This document shows positions 1 to 8,281 of a stretch of DNA of 38,837 nt, in pieces. Position 1 is the stretch's first letter. Each line of letters starts with the position of its first letter. The notes beneath the pieces are model-generated. The model saw only the letters and a program-made list of their open reading frames with translations. It did not search any database and was not told where the DNA came from. The stretch comes from Clostridia bacterium (GTDB taxonomy: Bacteria; Bacillota; Clostridia; Oscillospirales; Acutalibacteraceae). The stretch is taken from the NCBI GenBank assembly GCA_017439585.1, contig JAFSIV010000011.1, positions 1-38,837 on the forward strand, in the 5' to 3' direction. The position numbers and the translations under genes were made by a program.

Positions 1-49
1 GACTTTTCTCTTGATTTCTCTCGAGAATTGTCGGGTCCTTATTTCTTCG

Positions 50-131
50 TTGTTTAATTTTCAAGGTCCGTTTTTTGCGCCCCTCGTTTAGAGCGCCTGA
101 TTATAATACCACACACCTTCCCTTTTGTCAA
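50..131 (-). promoter_or_regulatory. Strong sigma-A promoter and rRNA-type leader
   Basis: Read on the minus strand there is a perfect -35 TTGACA (126-131), a 17-nt spacer and -10 TATTAT (103-108). The leader that follows contains ACCTTGAAAATTAAACAA (about 50-67), which resembles the box sequences found in leaders and spacers of Firmicutes rRNA operons. Transcription runs out of the left edge, so the gene it serves is not visible. An rRNA operon is the best guess. The promoter itself is clear; the rRNA assignment is inference. Confidence 0.7.
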
Positions 132-225
132 CACTTTTTTTGACTTTTTTTACAATTTTTTTCATTTTGTTTTTTAAAGATAAAAAAAGCGCGAAATATG
201 CGGTTTATTTGTAACTTTTCACCAT

Positions 226-891
226 TTATTTTAATATTCCCTTTAATTTCAATAATATTTTCTTTTCTGCGCGAGATACCTGTACTTGCGACATATTTAA
301 AACCGAGGCGGTTTTACTTTGAGTCATATATTTAAAAAATCTGCAATCGACTATTCTTTTTTCTTCTTCATTTAATCTTTCTATTGCCGAGCTTATTTCT
401 AATCTAGTTGCAATTTCCTCTTCGGGAAAGACAATGGGCAAATCGGTTTCTTTTATTCCGTCCTCCCCTGTATATGTTAAAGACACCGTGCTTTGCAGAG
501 CGCAAACCGCTTCGGCGACCTCCTCGCTAGCAACCCCCAACGCTTCGGCGATCTCGGAAACCGCAGGCTCTCGATTTAATTTCTGCTCCAATTCCTCCCG
601 CTTTCTGTTTATATGAACACCGAGCTCTTTCACCGAACGCGAAACCTTAACCGCGCCGCCATCTCTGAAAAGTCTTCTAACCTCTCCCATTATAACCGGA
701 ACTGCATAAGTTGAAAACATAAGTCCGCGAGTTTCATCGAAAGCATCGGTAGCTTTTATAAGACCTACACACCCCGCCTGAAATAAATCATCATACTCAA
801 TACCTTTGCCCGAAAAGCGTTTGCAAATAGAATGGACAAGTCCTAAATTTTCCTCGATAAAGCTATCGCGTTCAGCCTTTTGCTTAACCAT
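226..891 (-). CDS. sigF: RNA polymerase sigma-F (forespore-specific)
   Basis: Sigma-70 family factor of 221 residues that directs RNA polymerase to early forespore genes after asymmetric division. Region 2 is at about 1-85, with the core-binding segment around DDLFQAGCVGLIKA. Region 3 follows with the SRSVKELG segment typical of SigF/SigG, and region 4 HTH is at about 180-215. It is the last gene of spoIIAA-spoIIAB-sigF, and its ATG overlaps the end of spoIIAB by 8 bp, so translational coupling is likely. It is shorter than Bacillus SigF (about 255 residues). The ribosome binding site is weak (GGTTTGGTG), consistent with coupling. Identity rests on motifs plus operon order. Confidence 0.95.
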   Translation of the reverse strand: MVKQKAERDSFIEENLGLVHSICKRFSGKGIEYDDLFQAGCVGLIKATDAFDETRGLMFSTYAVPVIMGEVRRLFRDGGAVKVSRSVKELGVHINRKREELEQKLNREPAVSEIAEALGVASEEVAEAVCALQSTVSLTYTGEDGIKETDLPIVFPEEEIATRLEISSAIERLNEEEKRIVDCRFFKYMTQSKTASVLNMSQVQVSRAEKKILLKLKGILK

Positions 892-1327
892 TTACACCAA
901 ACCTTTGGCTTATCTTTTTAGTGAGAGTAACAGTTGTACCTTTACCTACAACCGAGCGAACAGTTATTTTATCGGTAAAACTTTGCATAACCGCAAACCC
1001 CAATCCTGCCCGCTCACCTCCTACGGTTGTATAAAGTGGCTCCATTGCTTTTTCAACATTTTCAATGCCACAGCCCTTATCGCGAATTTTTATTCTAATT
1101 ATGTTTGCCTCAAATATCTCTGCCGTTATGTAAATTTTGCCTATACCCTCTTTATAGGCATGAACTATACAATTTGTTACCGCCTCGGAAACGGCGGTTT
1201 TAATATCATTTATTTCTTCGAGGGTGGGGTCTAATTGCAAGGCAAAAGCTGATATACAAGCTCTTGCAAAGCTCTCATTTGCCGAACGGGATAAAACCGT
1301 CATACTAAATTTATTTTCTGCTTTCAT
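884..1327 (-). CDS. spoIIAB: Anti-sigma-F factor / SpoIIAA kinase
   Basis: Serine protein kinase of the GHKL fold, 147 residues. It binds and inhibits SigF and phosphorylates SpoIIAA. The ATP-site N-box is visible as SEAVTN (E48 to N52), followed by the G1 motif IRDKGCGI and a later AGLGFAVM lid segment. The length matches the family. It starts 4 nt after the spoIIAA stop codon with an AAAGGTG ribosome binding site and overlaps sigF at its 3' end, which is the standard spoIIA operon arrangement. Confidence 0.96.
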   Translation of the reverse strand: MKAENKFSMTVLSRSANESFARACISAFALQLDPTLEEINDIKTAVSEAVTNCIVHAYKEGIGKIYITAEIFEANIIRIKIRDKGCGIENVEKAMEPLYTTVGGERAGLGFAVMQSFTDKITVRSVVGKGTTVTLTKKISQRFGVNG

Positions 1328-1331
1328 TTTT

Positions 1332-1643
1332 TCACCTTTCTTCTAGTCTTGCTAATTTTTCAATACCTGCAAGTTTTAAAATTTTATATATCTGGGGCGG
1401 TGCTCCTGTTATATGAAGCTCTGCTCCCGATTTAACCAAATTTCGATATCTGCCCATAACAAGCCCGATACCCGAGCTATCCATAAACCCAACATCCTTA
1501 AAATCAAGCACTAACAAGGTTGGCATATTGAGTTCAATGGCATTATCTATGTTATCTCTGATTTCCTTTGCTGAGTGGTGGTCGATTTCACCTTTTAAAT
1601 AGGCAGTTACCACTTCACCGGTTACATTAATTTCAACCGACAT
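1332..1643 (-). CDS. spoIIAA: Anti-anti-sigma factor SpoIIAA
   Basis: STAS-domain protein of 103 residues. When dephosphorylated by SpoIIE it displaces SigF from SpoIIAB. The conserved DSSG (55-58), containing the phosphorylated serine, is present in the context FMDSSGIGLVMGRY. It is the first gene of the spoIIA operon, with an excellent GGAGG site 8 nt before the ATG. That site is reached directly from the T-run of an intrinsic terminator hairpin (1664-1704), an unusual leader described separately. Confidence 0.96.
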   Translation of the reverse strand: MSVEINVTGEVVTAYLKGEIDHHSAKEIRDNIDNAIELNMPTLLVLDFKDVGFMDSSGIGLVMGRYRNLVKSGAELHITGAPPQIYKILKLAGIEKLARLEER

Positions 1644-1656
1644 AAATTTACCTCCT

Positions 1657-1704
1657 AAAAAAATAAGTACAAGCCCTTACTATGAGTATAAAGGCTTGTA
1701 CTTA
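1657..1704 (-). terminator. Intrinsic terminator between folC and spoIIAA
   Basis: A perfect 12-bp stem (1664-1675 with 1693-1704, arm TAAGTACAAGCC) with a 17-nt loop is followed on the minus strand by seven T (1663-1657). It should end folC transcripts. The T-run is followed by A and then the GGAGG of spoIIAA, so hairpin and translation start are almost contiguous. A spoIIA promoter must therefore lie upstream of, or inside, this hairpin. Confidence 0.85.
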
Positions 1705-1741
1705 AAAATAATGTCGCAAATAGAGACCTATTTAAAATTAT

Positions 1742-2962
1742 TTAATTTTTTTCTTTTAACATTCGCCTTACCGAAGACGCCAAATATAAAGAGCCGAAAA
1801 TAAACAAGGGCTTATCACCTGAAATTTCCAAAGCTCTGCAAACCGCCAAGTTCAAATCCTCGCAGATTTCGGTTTCAGAGTATTTTCGGGCTTTTTCATA
1901 AAGCTCTTCTGCTTTTGCCGAGCGAGGTAGTTCCTTCAACGAAGTAACAACCGCTTTTTTGCAGTGGCAAAGGGTTAATTTTAAAACCTCTTCGCAATCT
2001 TTATCCTTCATCATACCGATTAACGCGGTAACCTCTCCTGAAAACTTTTCGAGTTCTTTTGAAAGGCAAAGAGCACCGTCTATATTATGAGCACCGTCTA
2101 TAACCACAAGCGGATTTTTAGAAATCACTTCCATACGGCAAGGGAAAAAGGTATTTTTTAATCCATTATATATATGTGTATACGAAATATCATATCCGCT
2201 AGCAATAACAGTTTCTATAACCGTAACCGCATTTTCAACCTGATATTCGCCTGCAAGCGAAATTTCGTATTCCTTTTCCTTATATATAAATTGATTTCCG
2301 TTTATATCGCTTTTTAAAATCTCGGCAGAGCTTGGAACATATAATTCTTTTGCTCTGTTTTTAATGACCTCTAACGCTTCCTTAGGTTGCGATGGATTAG
2401 TTATAGTAGGACAATTTCTTAATATCCCACACTTTTCCTCTGTTATCTTCTCTATTGTATCACCTAAAATAGCAGTATGGTCTAAACCAATTTTAGTTAT
2501 TACGCAGGCAGACAAATTTTCTAAGGTATTAGTGGCATCAAGTCTTCCGCCTAAACCCGTTTCGCAAATTAAAATATCTATATTTTGTTCTTTAAAATAA
2601 AGAAAAGCTACTGCGGTTATAAATTCAAACTCGGTAAGCTCAATTTTTGTTTCTATAACCCTCTGAGATAAAGAAACCAGACTTTCTTCTGAAATATACT
2701 CTCCGTTTATTTGAATTCTTTCCCTGAAATCAATAATATATGGAGAAATAAAAAGTCCCGTTTTATAGCCTGCTTCTTTAAATATGCTCGCCAACATCGC
2801 AGAAACCGAGCCTTTTCCGTTTGTGCCCGCAATATGAATTGCTTTAAAATCATTTTGCGGATTACCTAATATTTCAAGAACCAGTTTTATTCTTGAAAGG
2901 GTTGCAGGTTTTGAAAAATTGCCTAAGGAATGAATATAATTTAACGTTTCTTGATAATTCAT
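1742..2962 (-). CDS. folC: Folylpolyglutamate synthase / dihydrofolate synthase
   Basis: Mur-ligase-family enzyme of 406 residues. It adds glutamate to dihydropteroate and/or to folates using ATP, keeping folate cofactors in the cell. The P-loop GTNGKGS is at 46-52, the central ATPase domain includes GLGGRLDATN, and the C-terminal ligase domain includes VIDGAHN. Length is normal. It follows valS with only 45 bp between them, and that gap holds an intrinsic terminator. The ribosome binding site is AGGAT, directly after the terminator T-run. Confidence 0.95.
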   Translation of the reverse strand: MNYQETLNYIHSLGNFSKPATLSRIKLVLEILGNPQNDFKAIHIAGTNGKGSVSAMLASIFKEAGYKTGLFISPYIIDFRERIQINGEYISEESLVSLSQRVIETKIELTEFEFITAVAFLYFKEQNIDILICETGLGGRLDATNTLENLSACVITKIGLDHTAILGDTIEKITEEKCGILRNCPTITNPSQPKEALEVIKNRAKELYVPSSAEILKSDINGNQFIYKEKEYEISLAGEYQVENAVTVIETVIASGYDISYTHIYNGLKNTFFPCRMEVISKNPLVVIDGAHNIDGALCLSKELEKFSGEVTALIGMMKDKDCEEVLKLTLCHCKKAVVTSLKELPRSAKAEELYEKARKYSETEICEDLNLAVCRALEISGDKPLFIFGSLYLASSVRRMLKEKN

Positions 2963-2971
2963 TTTTTATCC

Positions 2972-3002
2972 TAAAAAGAGGGTTGCGCAAAACAACCCTC
3001 TT
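2972..3002 (-). terminator. Intrinsic terminator between valS and folC
   Basis: A perfect 10-bp stem AAGAGGGTTG/CAACCCTCTT (2976-2985 with 2993-3002) with a 7-nt loop ends on the minus strand in a run of T that leads straight into AGGAT, the ribosome binding site of folC. It is the second case in this window of a terminator touching the next gene's ribosome binding site. Confidence 0.85.
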
Positions 3003-3007
3003 AAACC

Positions 3008-5638
3008 TTAACTGTTTTTAATTTCTTCGATACTATCCTCAATCATTTTGATTTTTTCAAGTACCTTTGCAAGACTAGCCTTCTGCTGTTCAACAAGCTG
3101 AGCCGGAGCCTTTGCCAAGAAGCCTTGATTATTTAGCTTCTTCTCAAAGAATTCCTTATCCTCGTTGGCTTTTTTGAGGTCTTTGTTTAGTCTTTCAAGC
3201 TCGGCGGTGAAATCAACAAGCTCTTTCATAGGCATATAAACAGTTGCATCGTCAGTAATAACACGCACTGCACCCTCGCTTGCAAAATCATCGCCAACCT
3301 CTATCTCAGAGGCATAACCTAAACGGCAAATATAAGCATTACCCATATTAAAGGTTTCTTTATGAGCAGTTGCTATCTGCACCTTAGCCTTGCGAGAGGG
3401 CGGAACATTCATTTCCGCTCTGCGATTTCTTACAGCTTTAATAACCGCCATAATCTTTTCAAAATCGGCTTCCTCTGCCTCAAATTTCAAATCCTCTCTG
3501 AACTTCGGCCAATCAGCTACCATTAAAGCTTCGCCGCTATGAGGCATTGATTGCCAGATTTCCTCGGTTATGAAAGGCATAAAGGGATGAAGAAGAGCTA
3601 AGGTATTGGTAAATACATAAATAAGCACACTTCTTGCGGTGTTTTTAGCCTTATCGTCATCACCGTTTAAACGGGATTTGCAAATTTCAATATACCAGTC
3701 GCAGAAAATATCCCAGATAAAATCATAAAGCTTTTGAACTGCTAAGCCTAATTCAAATTTCTCTAAGTTATCGGTAACATCTGCCACTAAGGTGTTATAT
3801 TTTGATAAAATCCACTTATCCTCTAATGCTAAATCAGAAAGATTAAGCTTGATTTCATTATCGTTTTCAAGATTCATTAAAATAAATCTTGCGGCATTCC
3901 AAATCTTGTTTGCAAAATTTCGGCTAGACTCAACCCTCTCAGGAATATAGCGCATATCGTTTCCGGGGCTATTACCTGTTGCAAGAGAAAATCTAAGCGC
4001 ATCTGCACCGTAATTTTCAATAACTTCAAGCGGGTCAACACCGTTACCCAAGGATTTGGACATTTTTCTGCCCTGAGAATCTCTCACTAGACCGTGAATT
4101 AAAACAGTATCAAAAGGAACTCTGCCTGTCTGCTCAATTCCCGAGAACATCATACGCATTACCCAGAAAGGAATTATATCATAACCTGTAACCAATGTAT
4201 TGGTTGGATAATAATGCTTAAAGTCCTCTGTTTCCTCAGGCCAACCCAAAGTTGAGAAAGGCCAAAGAGCAGAAGAAAACCAAGTATCAAGAGTATCTGG
4301 GTCTTGGGTTATATTTTTGCTGCCGCAATGGGCACATACAGTAGCATCGGTTTTAGAAACAGTAATCTCGCCGCAATCTGCGCAATACCAAGCAGGAATT
4401 CTATGTCCCCACCAAAGTTGACGGGATATACACCAATCGCGAATATTTTCAAGCCAATGGAAATATACCTTTTCAAATCTTTGAGGGATAAACTTAGTTT
4501 CGCCGTTTTTAACCACATCAATAGCAGGAGTAGCTAACGGCTTCATTTTAACAAACCACTGCTTTGAAACCTTAGGCTCAACGGTTGAACCGCAACGGTA
4601 ACAAGTGCCAACATTATGAGTATAATCTTCAATTTTTACAAGCGCGCCCTCTGCCTCTAAATCGGCAACGATAGCTTTTCTCGCATCATATCTATCCATA
4701 CCTGCATATTTTGGATAATCTGCAACAATTTTAGCATCGTCGGTCATAACATTTATAACCGGCAAATTATGACGAAGACCAACCTCAAAGTCATTCGGGT
4801 CGTGGGCAGGGGTGATTTTAACAACACCTGTTCCAAAATCCATTTCAACATAATCATCTGCAACAACAGGAATTTCGCGGTGAACAATCGGCAAAATCAA
4901 GGTTTTGCCAACCATATCCTTATATCTTTCATCGTTAGGATTAACTGCAACCGCAGTATCACCAAGTAATGTTTCAGGACGGGTTGTTGCAAGCTCTAAA
5001 TAACCGCTTCCATCCTTGAAAGGATATCTTAAATGCCAGAAATGACCTGCTTGTTCCTCATATTCAACCTCCGCGTCCGAAATAGAGGTTTTGCAATGAG
5101 GACACCAGTTTATAATTCTCTCGCCACGATAGATTAAACCCTTTTCATAGAGACCAACAAACACTTCTTTTACAGCCGCGTTGCAACCATCATCCAAGGT
5201 AAAACGTTCTCTGTCCCAATCGCAAGAAGAACCCATTTTCTTTAATTGCTCGATAATTCTGCCGCCGTATTGCTTTTTCCAATCCCAAGCACGCTCTAAA
5301 AAGCCATCACGACCGATATCGTCCTTAGTGATGCCTTCTTCTTTCATTTTTTCAACTATTTTAGCCTCGGTTGCAATAGAAGCATGGTCGGTACCAGGAA
5401 GCCATAAGGTATCATAACCTTGCATACGCTTAAAACGGATAAGAATATCCTGCAAGGTATTATCAAGAGCATGTCCCATATGAAGCTGACCGGTAATGTT
5501 CGGAGGAGGAATAACTATTGTATAGGTATCCTTATCCTTTTCGCATTTTGCATGGAAATATTTACCGTCAAGCCATTGTTTATAAATCCTGTCCTCAACA
5601 TCGGCAGGAGAATATTGCTTGGCTAATTCTTTTGCCAT
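3008..5638 (-). CDS. valS: Valyl-tRNA synthetase
   Basis: Class I aminoacyl-tRNA synthetase of 876 residues that charges tRNA-Val with valine and edits mischarged threonine. The HIGH-type motif is HMGH at 53-56 (after PPPNITGQL), and KMSKS is present as [11 protein letters not shown]. The editing domain lies between them, and the C-terminus has the lysine/glutamate-rich coiled-coil arm typical of ValRS. An in-frame upstream extension to 5713 exists, but GGAGTG lies 8 nt before the ATG at 5638, so I chose that start. No T-box motif is visible in the 244-bp leader. Confidence 0.97.
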   Translation of the reverse strand: MAKELAKQYSPADVEDRIYKQWLDGKYFHAKCEKDKDTYTIVIPPPNITGQLHMGHALDNTLQDILIRFKRMQGYDTLWLPGTDHASIATEAKIVEKMKEEGITKDDIGRDGFLERAWDWKKQYGGRIIEQLKKMGSSCDWDRERFTLDDGCNAAVKEVFVGLYEKGLIYRGERIINWCPHCKTSISDAEVEYEEQAGHFWHLRYPFKDGSGYLELATTRPETLLGDTAVAVNPNDERYKDMVGKTLILPIVHREIPVVADDYVEMDFGTGVVKITPAHDPNDFEVGLRHNLPVINVMTDDAKIVADYPKYAGMDRYDARKAIVADLEAEGALVKIEDYTHNVGTCYRCGSTVEPKVSKQWFVKMKPLATPAIDVVKNGETKFIPQRFEKVYFHWLENIRDWCISRQLWWGHRIPAWYCADCGEITVSKTDATVCAHCGSKNITQDPDTLDTWFSSALWPFSTLGWPEETEDFKHYYPTNTLVTGYDIIPFWVMRMMFSGIEQTGRVPFDTVLIHGLVRDSQGRKMSKSLGNGVDPLEVIENYGADALRFSLATGNSPGNDMRYIPERVESSRNFANKIWNAARFILMNLENDNEIKLNLSDLALEDKWILSKYNTLVADVTDNLEKFELGLAVQKLYDFIWDIFCDWYIEICKSRLNGDDDKAKNTARSVLIYVFTNTLALLHPFMPFITEEIWQSMPHSGEALMVADWPKFREDLKFEAEEADFEKIMAVIKAVRNRRAEMNVPPSRKAKVQIATAHKETFNMGNAYICRLGYASEIEVGDDFASEGAVRVITDDATVYMPMKELVDFTAELERLNKDLKKANEDKEFFEKKLNNQGFLAKAPAQLVEQQKASLAKVLEKIKMIEDSIEEIKNS

Positions 5639-5795
5639 TTTTTTCACTCCGTTTTGGAAAATTATTCTTTTAATATTTTTTAAAATTTCGCACATTATAT
5701 AACTGTCAGTCAAAAAAGCGTTTGCGATATGAACTGACTTTAAAGCTGTCCTAAGTACGAGAACGAATAGCTTTGTTTTAACATAAAGTGGAAAT

Positions 5796-5841
5796 CTGCT
5801 TTAAGTCGGAACAAGAGCTTTCAGTTCCGACTTAAAGGCAG
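5796..5841. other. Long hairpin in parC-valS intergenic region
   Basis: Arms CTGC-TTTAAGTCGGAAC and GTTCCGACTTAAA-G-GCAG pair over 17 bp with one bulged base and an 11-nt loop. It lies after the parC stop and before the valS leader. Neither strand has a clean T-run directly after the stem, though the plus side is T-rich. It may be a weak terminator, an mRNA-processing stem or a repeat. The rest of the 244-bp gap shows nothing I can name. Confidence 0.55.
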
Positions 5842-5882
5842 CTTTTCATTTTATTATACATCATATATATTTTAAGTCAAGA

Positions 5883-8123
5883 TTAAATATCAAGCTTTGA
5901 CTGTTCTGCGGTGTTGGTTGGGAGCTTGCTTCCTGCCGCAGGGAGATTTCTTGTGCGATAGCGGTGGTCAGTTTCCAAATCACCCTTAATATAGCTTACT
6001 GCCTCTAAAATTCTTTGACCCTTCTTTTGAGTCATAACCGAAATACCGCCGTTATCCTTAGTGGTTTTCGCGGCAATTTGAGCGGTATTAACAATAAGCA
6101 TTCTGCCATTTGTTGATTTAACCAAAATTTCTTGGTCTTCCTTTACACACATAATAGTATAAATAGGATATTTATCGCTGTAAGCCTTAATAAGCTTTTT
6201 ACGGTTGGTTTTGGTTTGATAGGAGCTAAGCGGCACCTTTGCAATTTTGCCGTTTTCGAATATAAAAAGCATATATCCCGAATAATCGGCGGTTTCAACC
6301 ATATAAATTGCCTGTTCAGCTTCATCAAATTCAAGCTTTGAGGGAATATATTCACCCATAAGGCTTGCTTTTCCGTCTGCCAAATCAGCAGTTTTTGTTT
6401 TATATACCTGACATTTATTTGAGAAGAATAAAAGCTCGGTGGCGTTGGTGGACTCGATTGTTTGAACAATTTCGTCTCCCTCTTTAAGCTTCTGCTCACC
6501 GCTCATTCTAAGAGACTGCGGAGTTATTTTCTTGAAATATCCGTCCTTTGTAAAGAATAGGGTTACAGGAGAATTATCAACTATTTCCTCTTCCTTGTAT
6601 TCTTCAAGCTCAGCGGCGCTTATAATCTTAGTCTTTCTTTCCTCACCGTATTTATCGGCAACCTTTTCAAGCTCTTTGATAATAATTTTTAGTACCTTTG
6701 AGCGAGATTTCAAAATGCCTTCCATTTCCTCAATTTCGGCGATTAAAGATTCAATATCTTTTGTACGCTTCAAAATATATTCGCGGTTTAAATGGCGAAG
6801 CTTAATCTCAGCAACATATTCTGCCTGAATTTCATCAATACCGAAGCCTATCATCAAGTTTGGAACAACCTGAGCTTCTTCCTCGGTTTCGCGAACAATT
6901 TTAATAGCCTTATCAATATCAAGCAAAATTTTCTCTAAGCCCTTTAACAAATGGAGACTATCCTTTGCCTTTGATAGCTTAAAGTAAATTCTTCTTCTAA
7001 CACATTCCTCTCTGAATGCCACCCATTCGGATATTATTTCTTTAACACCCAAAACCTGAGGTGAGCCTGCAATAAGAATATTGAAATTGCAAGAAAAGCT
7101 ATCTTCAAGCGGAGTCATCTTCATAAGCTTTTTCATAAGCTTTTCGTAGTCTGCTCCGCGCTTCAAATCAATAGTTATTTTAAGACCGTTCAAATCGGTT
7201 TCATCGCGAATATCATTAATCTCGGTAACCTTTTTAAGTCTGACTAACTCTATTACCTTTTCGATTATAGCTTCACTCGTTGTGGTTGGCGGAATTTCGG
7301 TAATATCAATACAGTTTTGAGATTTATCATAAGAATAAACCCCTCTAACCTTAAAACTGCCTCTGCCCGATTCGTATATTTTTTCCATTTCGGCACGGTT
7401 ATATAAAAGCTCGCCGCCTATTGGAAAATCAGGTGCTAACAAGGTATCGGAAATAACCGCATCGTTATCCCTAATATAAGCTATTGTGGTTTCGCAAACT
7501 TCCTTTAAGTTGAAAGGACAAATTGAGCTTGCCATACCAACCGCAATACCCGTATTAGCATTAACCAAAACCGAGGGAAATGTTACAGGAAATAAGGTCG
7601 GCTCTTTCATTGAAGCATCATAGTTATCAACAAAATCAACCGTATCCATCTTAATATCGGCAAATAATTCTGCCGCAATAGGCGCTAATTTCGCCTCGGT
7701 ATAACGGGAGGCGGCATAAGCCATATCGCGCGAATAAGCTTTACCAAATGAACCCTTTGATGCAACATAAGGATGCAAAAGCGCTTGATAACCCTCCGAC
7801 AAACGCACCATTGTTTCATAAATGGCAGCATCACCGTGCGGATTTAACTGCATGGTTCTACCAACAATATTTGCCGATTTTATGGTGTTTCCGTTCAGAA
7901 GCCCCATATCATACATAGTATATAATAATTTTCTATGAGACGGCTTAAAACCATCTATTTCAGGAATAGCACGGGAAACTATAACACTCATCGCATAAGG
8001 CATATAGTTAGTTTCAAGGGTTTCGGTTATAGGCTGTTCAACCGTTAAGCCTGCACCCGCAATAAATGCATTTATTTGGGGCTTTAAAGCTTTTTTAGTT
8101 TCTTTTTTCTTTCTTGGAGCCAT
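5883..8123 (-). CDS. parC: Type IIA topoisomerase subunit A (ParC/GyrA-like)
   Basis: DNA cleavage subunit, 746 residues from the ATG at 8123 (AAGGAG upstream; an in-frame TTG one codon earlier is less likely). The active-site tyrosine is Y141 in SRYTEAKL. The winged-helix and tower segments (for example GIAVGMAS) are clear. The C-terminal domain lacks a GyrA box (QRRGGKG), which favours topoisomerase IV over gyrase. At the quinolone-determining position the usual serine of HPHGDSA is alanine (A99 in NPHGDAA), while the nearby acidic residue E103 is kept. It follows its parE partner. The pair is divergent and may be an extra topoisomerase beside gyrAB. Confidence 0.88.
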   Translation of the reverse strand: MAPRKKKETKKALKPQINAFIAGAGLTVEQPITETLETNYMPYAMSVIVSRAIPEIDGFKPSHRKLLYTMYDMGLLNGNTIKSANIVGRTMQLNPHGDAAIYETMVRLSEGYQALLHPYVASKGSFGKAYSRDMAYAASRYTEAKLAPIAAELFADIKMDTVDFVDNYDASMKEPTLFPVTFPSVLVNANTGIAVGMASSICPFNLKEVCETTIAYIRDNDAVISDTLLAPDFPIGGELLYNRAEMEKIYESGRGSFKVRGVYSYDKSQNCIDITEIPPTTTSEAIIEKVIELVRLKKVTEINDIRDETDLNGLKITIDLKRGADYEKLMKKLMKMTPLEDSFSCNFNILIAGSPQVLGVKEIISEWVAFREECVRRRIYFKLSKAKDSLHLLKGLEKILLDIDKAIKIVRETEEEAQVVPNLMIGFGIDEIQAEYVAEIKLRHLNREYILKRTKDIESLIAEIEEMEGILKSRSKVLKIIIKELEKVADKYGEERKTKIISAAELEEYKEEEIVDNSPVTLFFTKDGYFKKITPQSLRMSGEQKLKEGDEIVQTIESTNATELLFFSNKCQVYKTKTADLADGKASLMGEYIPSKLEFDEAEQAIYMVETADYSGYMLFIFENGKIAKVPLSSYQTKTNRKKLIKAYSDKYPIYTIMCVKEDQEILVKSTNGRMLIVNTAQIAAKTTKDNGGISVMTQKKGQRILEAVSYIKGDLETDHRYRTRNLPAAGSKLPTNTAEQSKLDI

Positions 8124-8126
8124 CAA

Positions 8127-8281
8127 ATTATCTCCTTATAATTCAAAGTAATAAGTAAAAGAAAATAGTGAAAAATAAGGTGTTCCGCTTTGCAAAACTT
8201 TATATGCCGTCGGCAAAGCCGACACATTACCTTTTAACTCTTCACTCTTACCTTTTCACTGTTGATTTTCATAAATGAAAA
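8127..8281. repeat. Short repeat-like spacer between parE and parC
   Basis: This 155-bp gap has a perfect hairpin GTTGATTTTCAT/ATGAAAATCAAC (about 8262-8287, overlapping the parE stop codon), a GC-rich hairpin GTCGGC-AAA-GCCGAC (about 8209-8223), and imperfectly repeated TTCACT/ACCTTTT and AGTGAAAA segments on both sides. Similar TTCACTATTAC-like stretches occur near 32.5 and 32.7 kb. It looks like a small non-coding repeat, but I cannot define exact ends. Confidence 0.4.

Noticed and set aside
5639-5713. Longer N-terminus for valS
   Set aside because: A good GGAGTG site precedes the ATG at 5638, and the extra 25 residues do not resemble ValRS starts.
5639-5882. T-box riboswitch expected upstream of valS
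   Set aside because: No AGGGTGGAACCGCG-like motif or its complement is present, and the only strong hairpin lacks a T-run.
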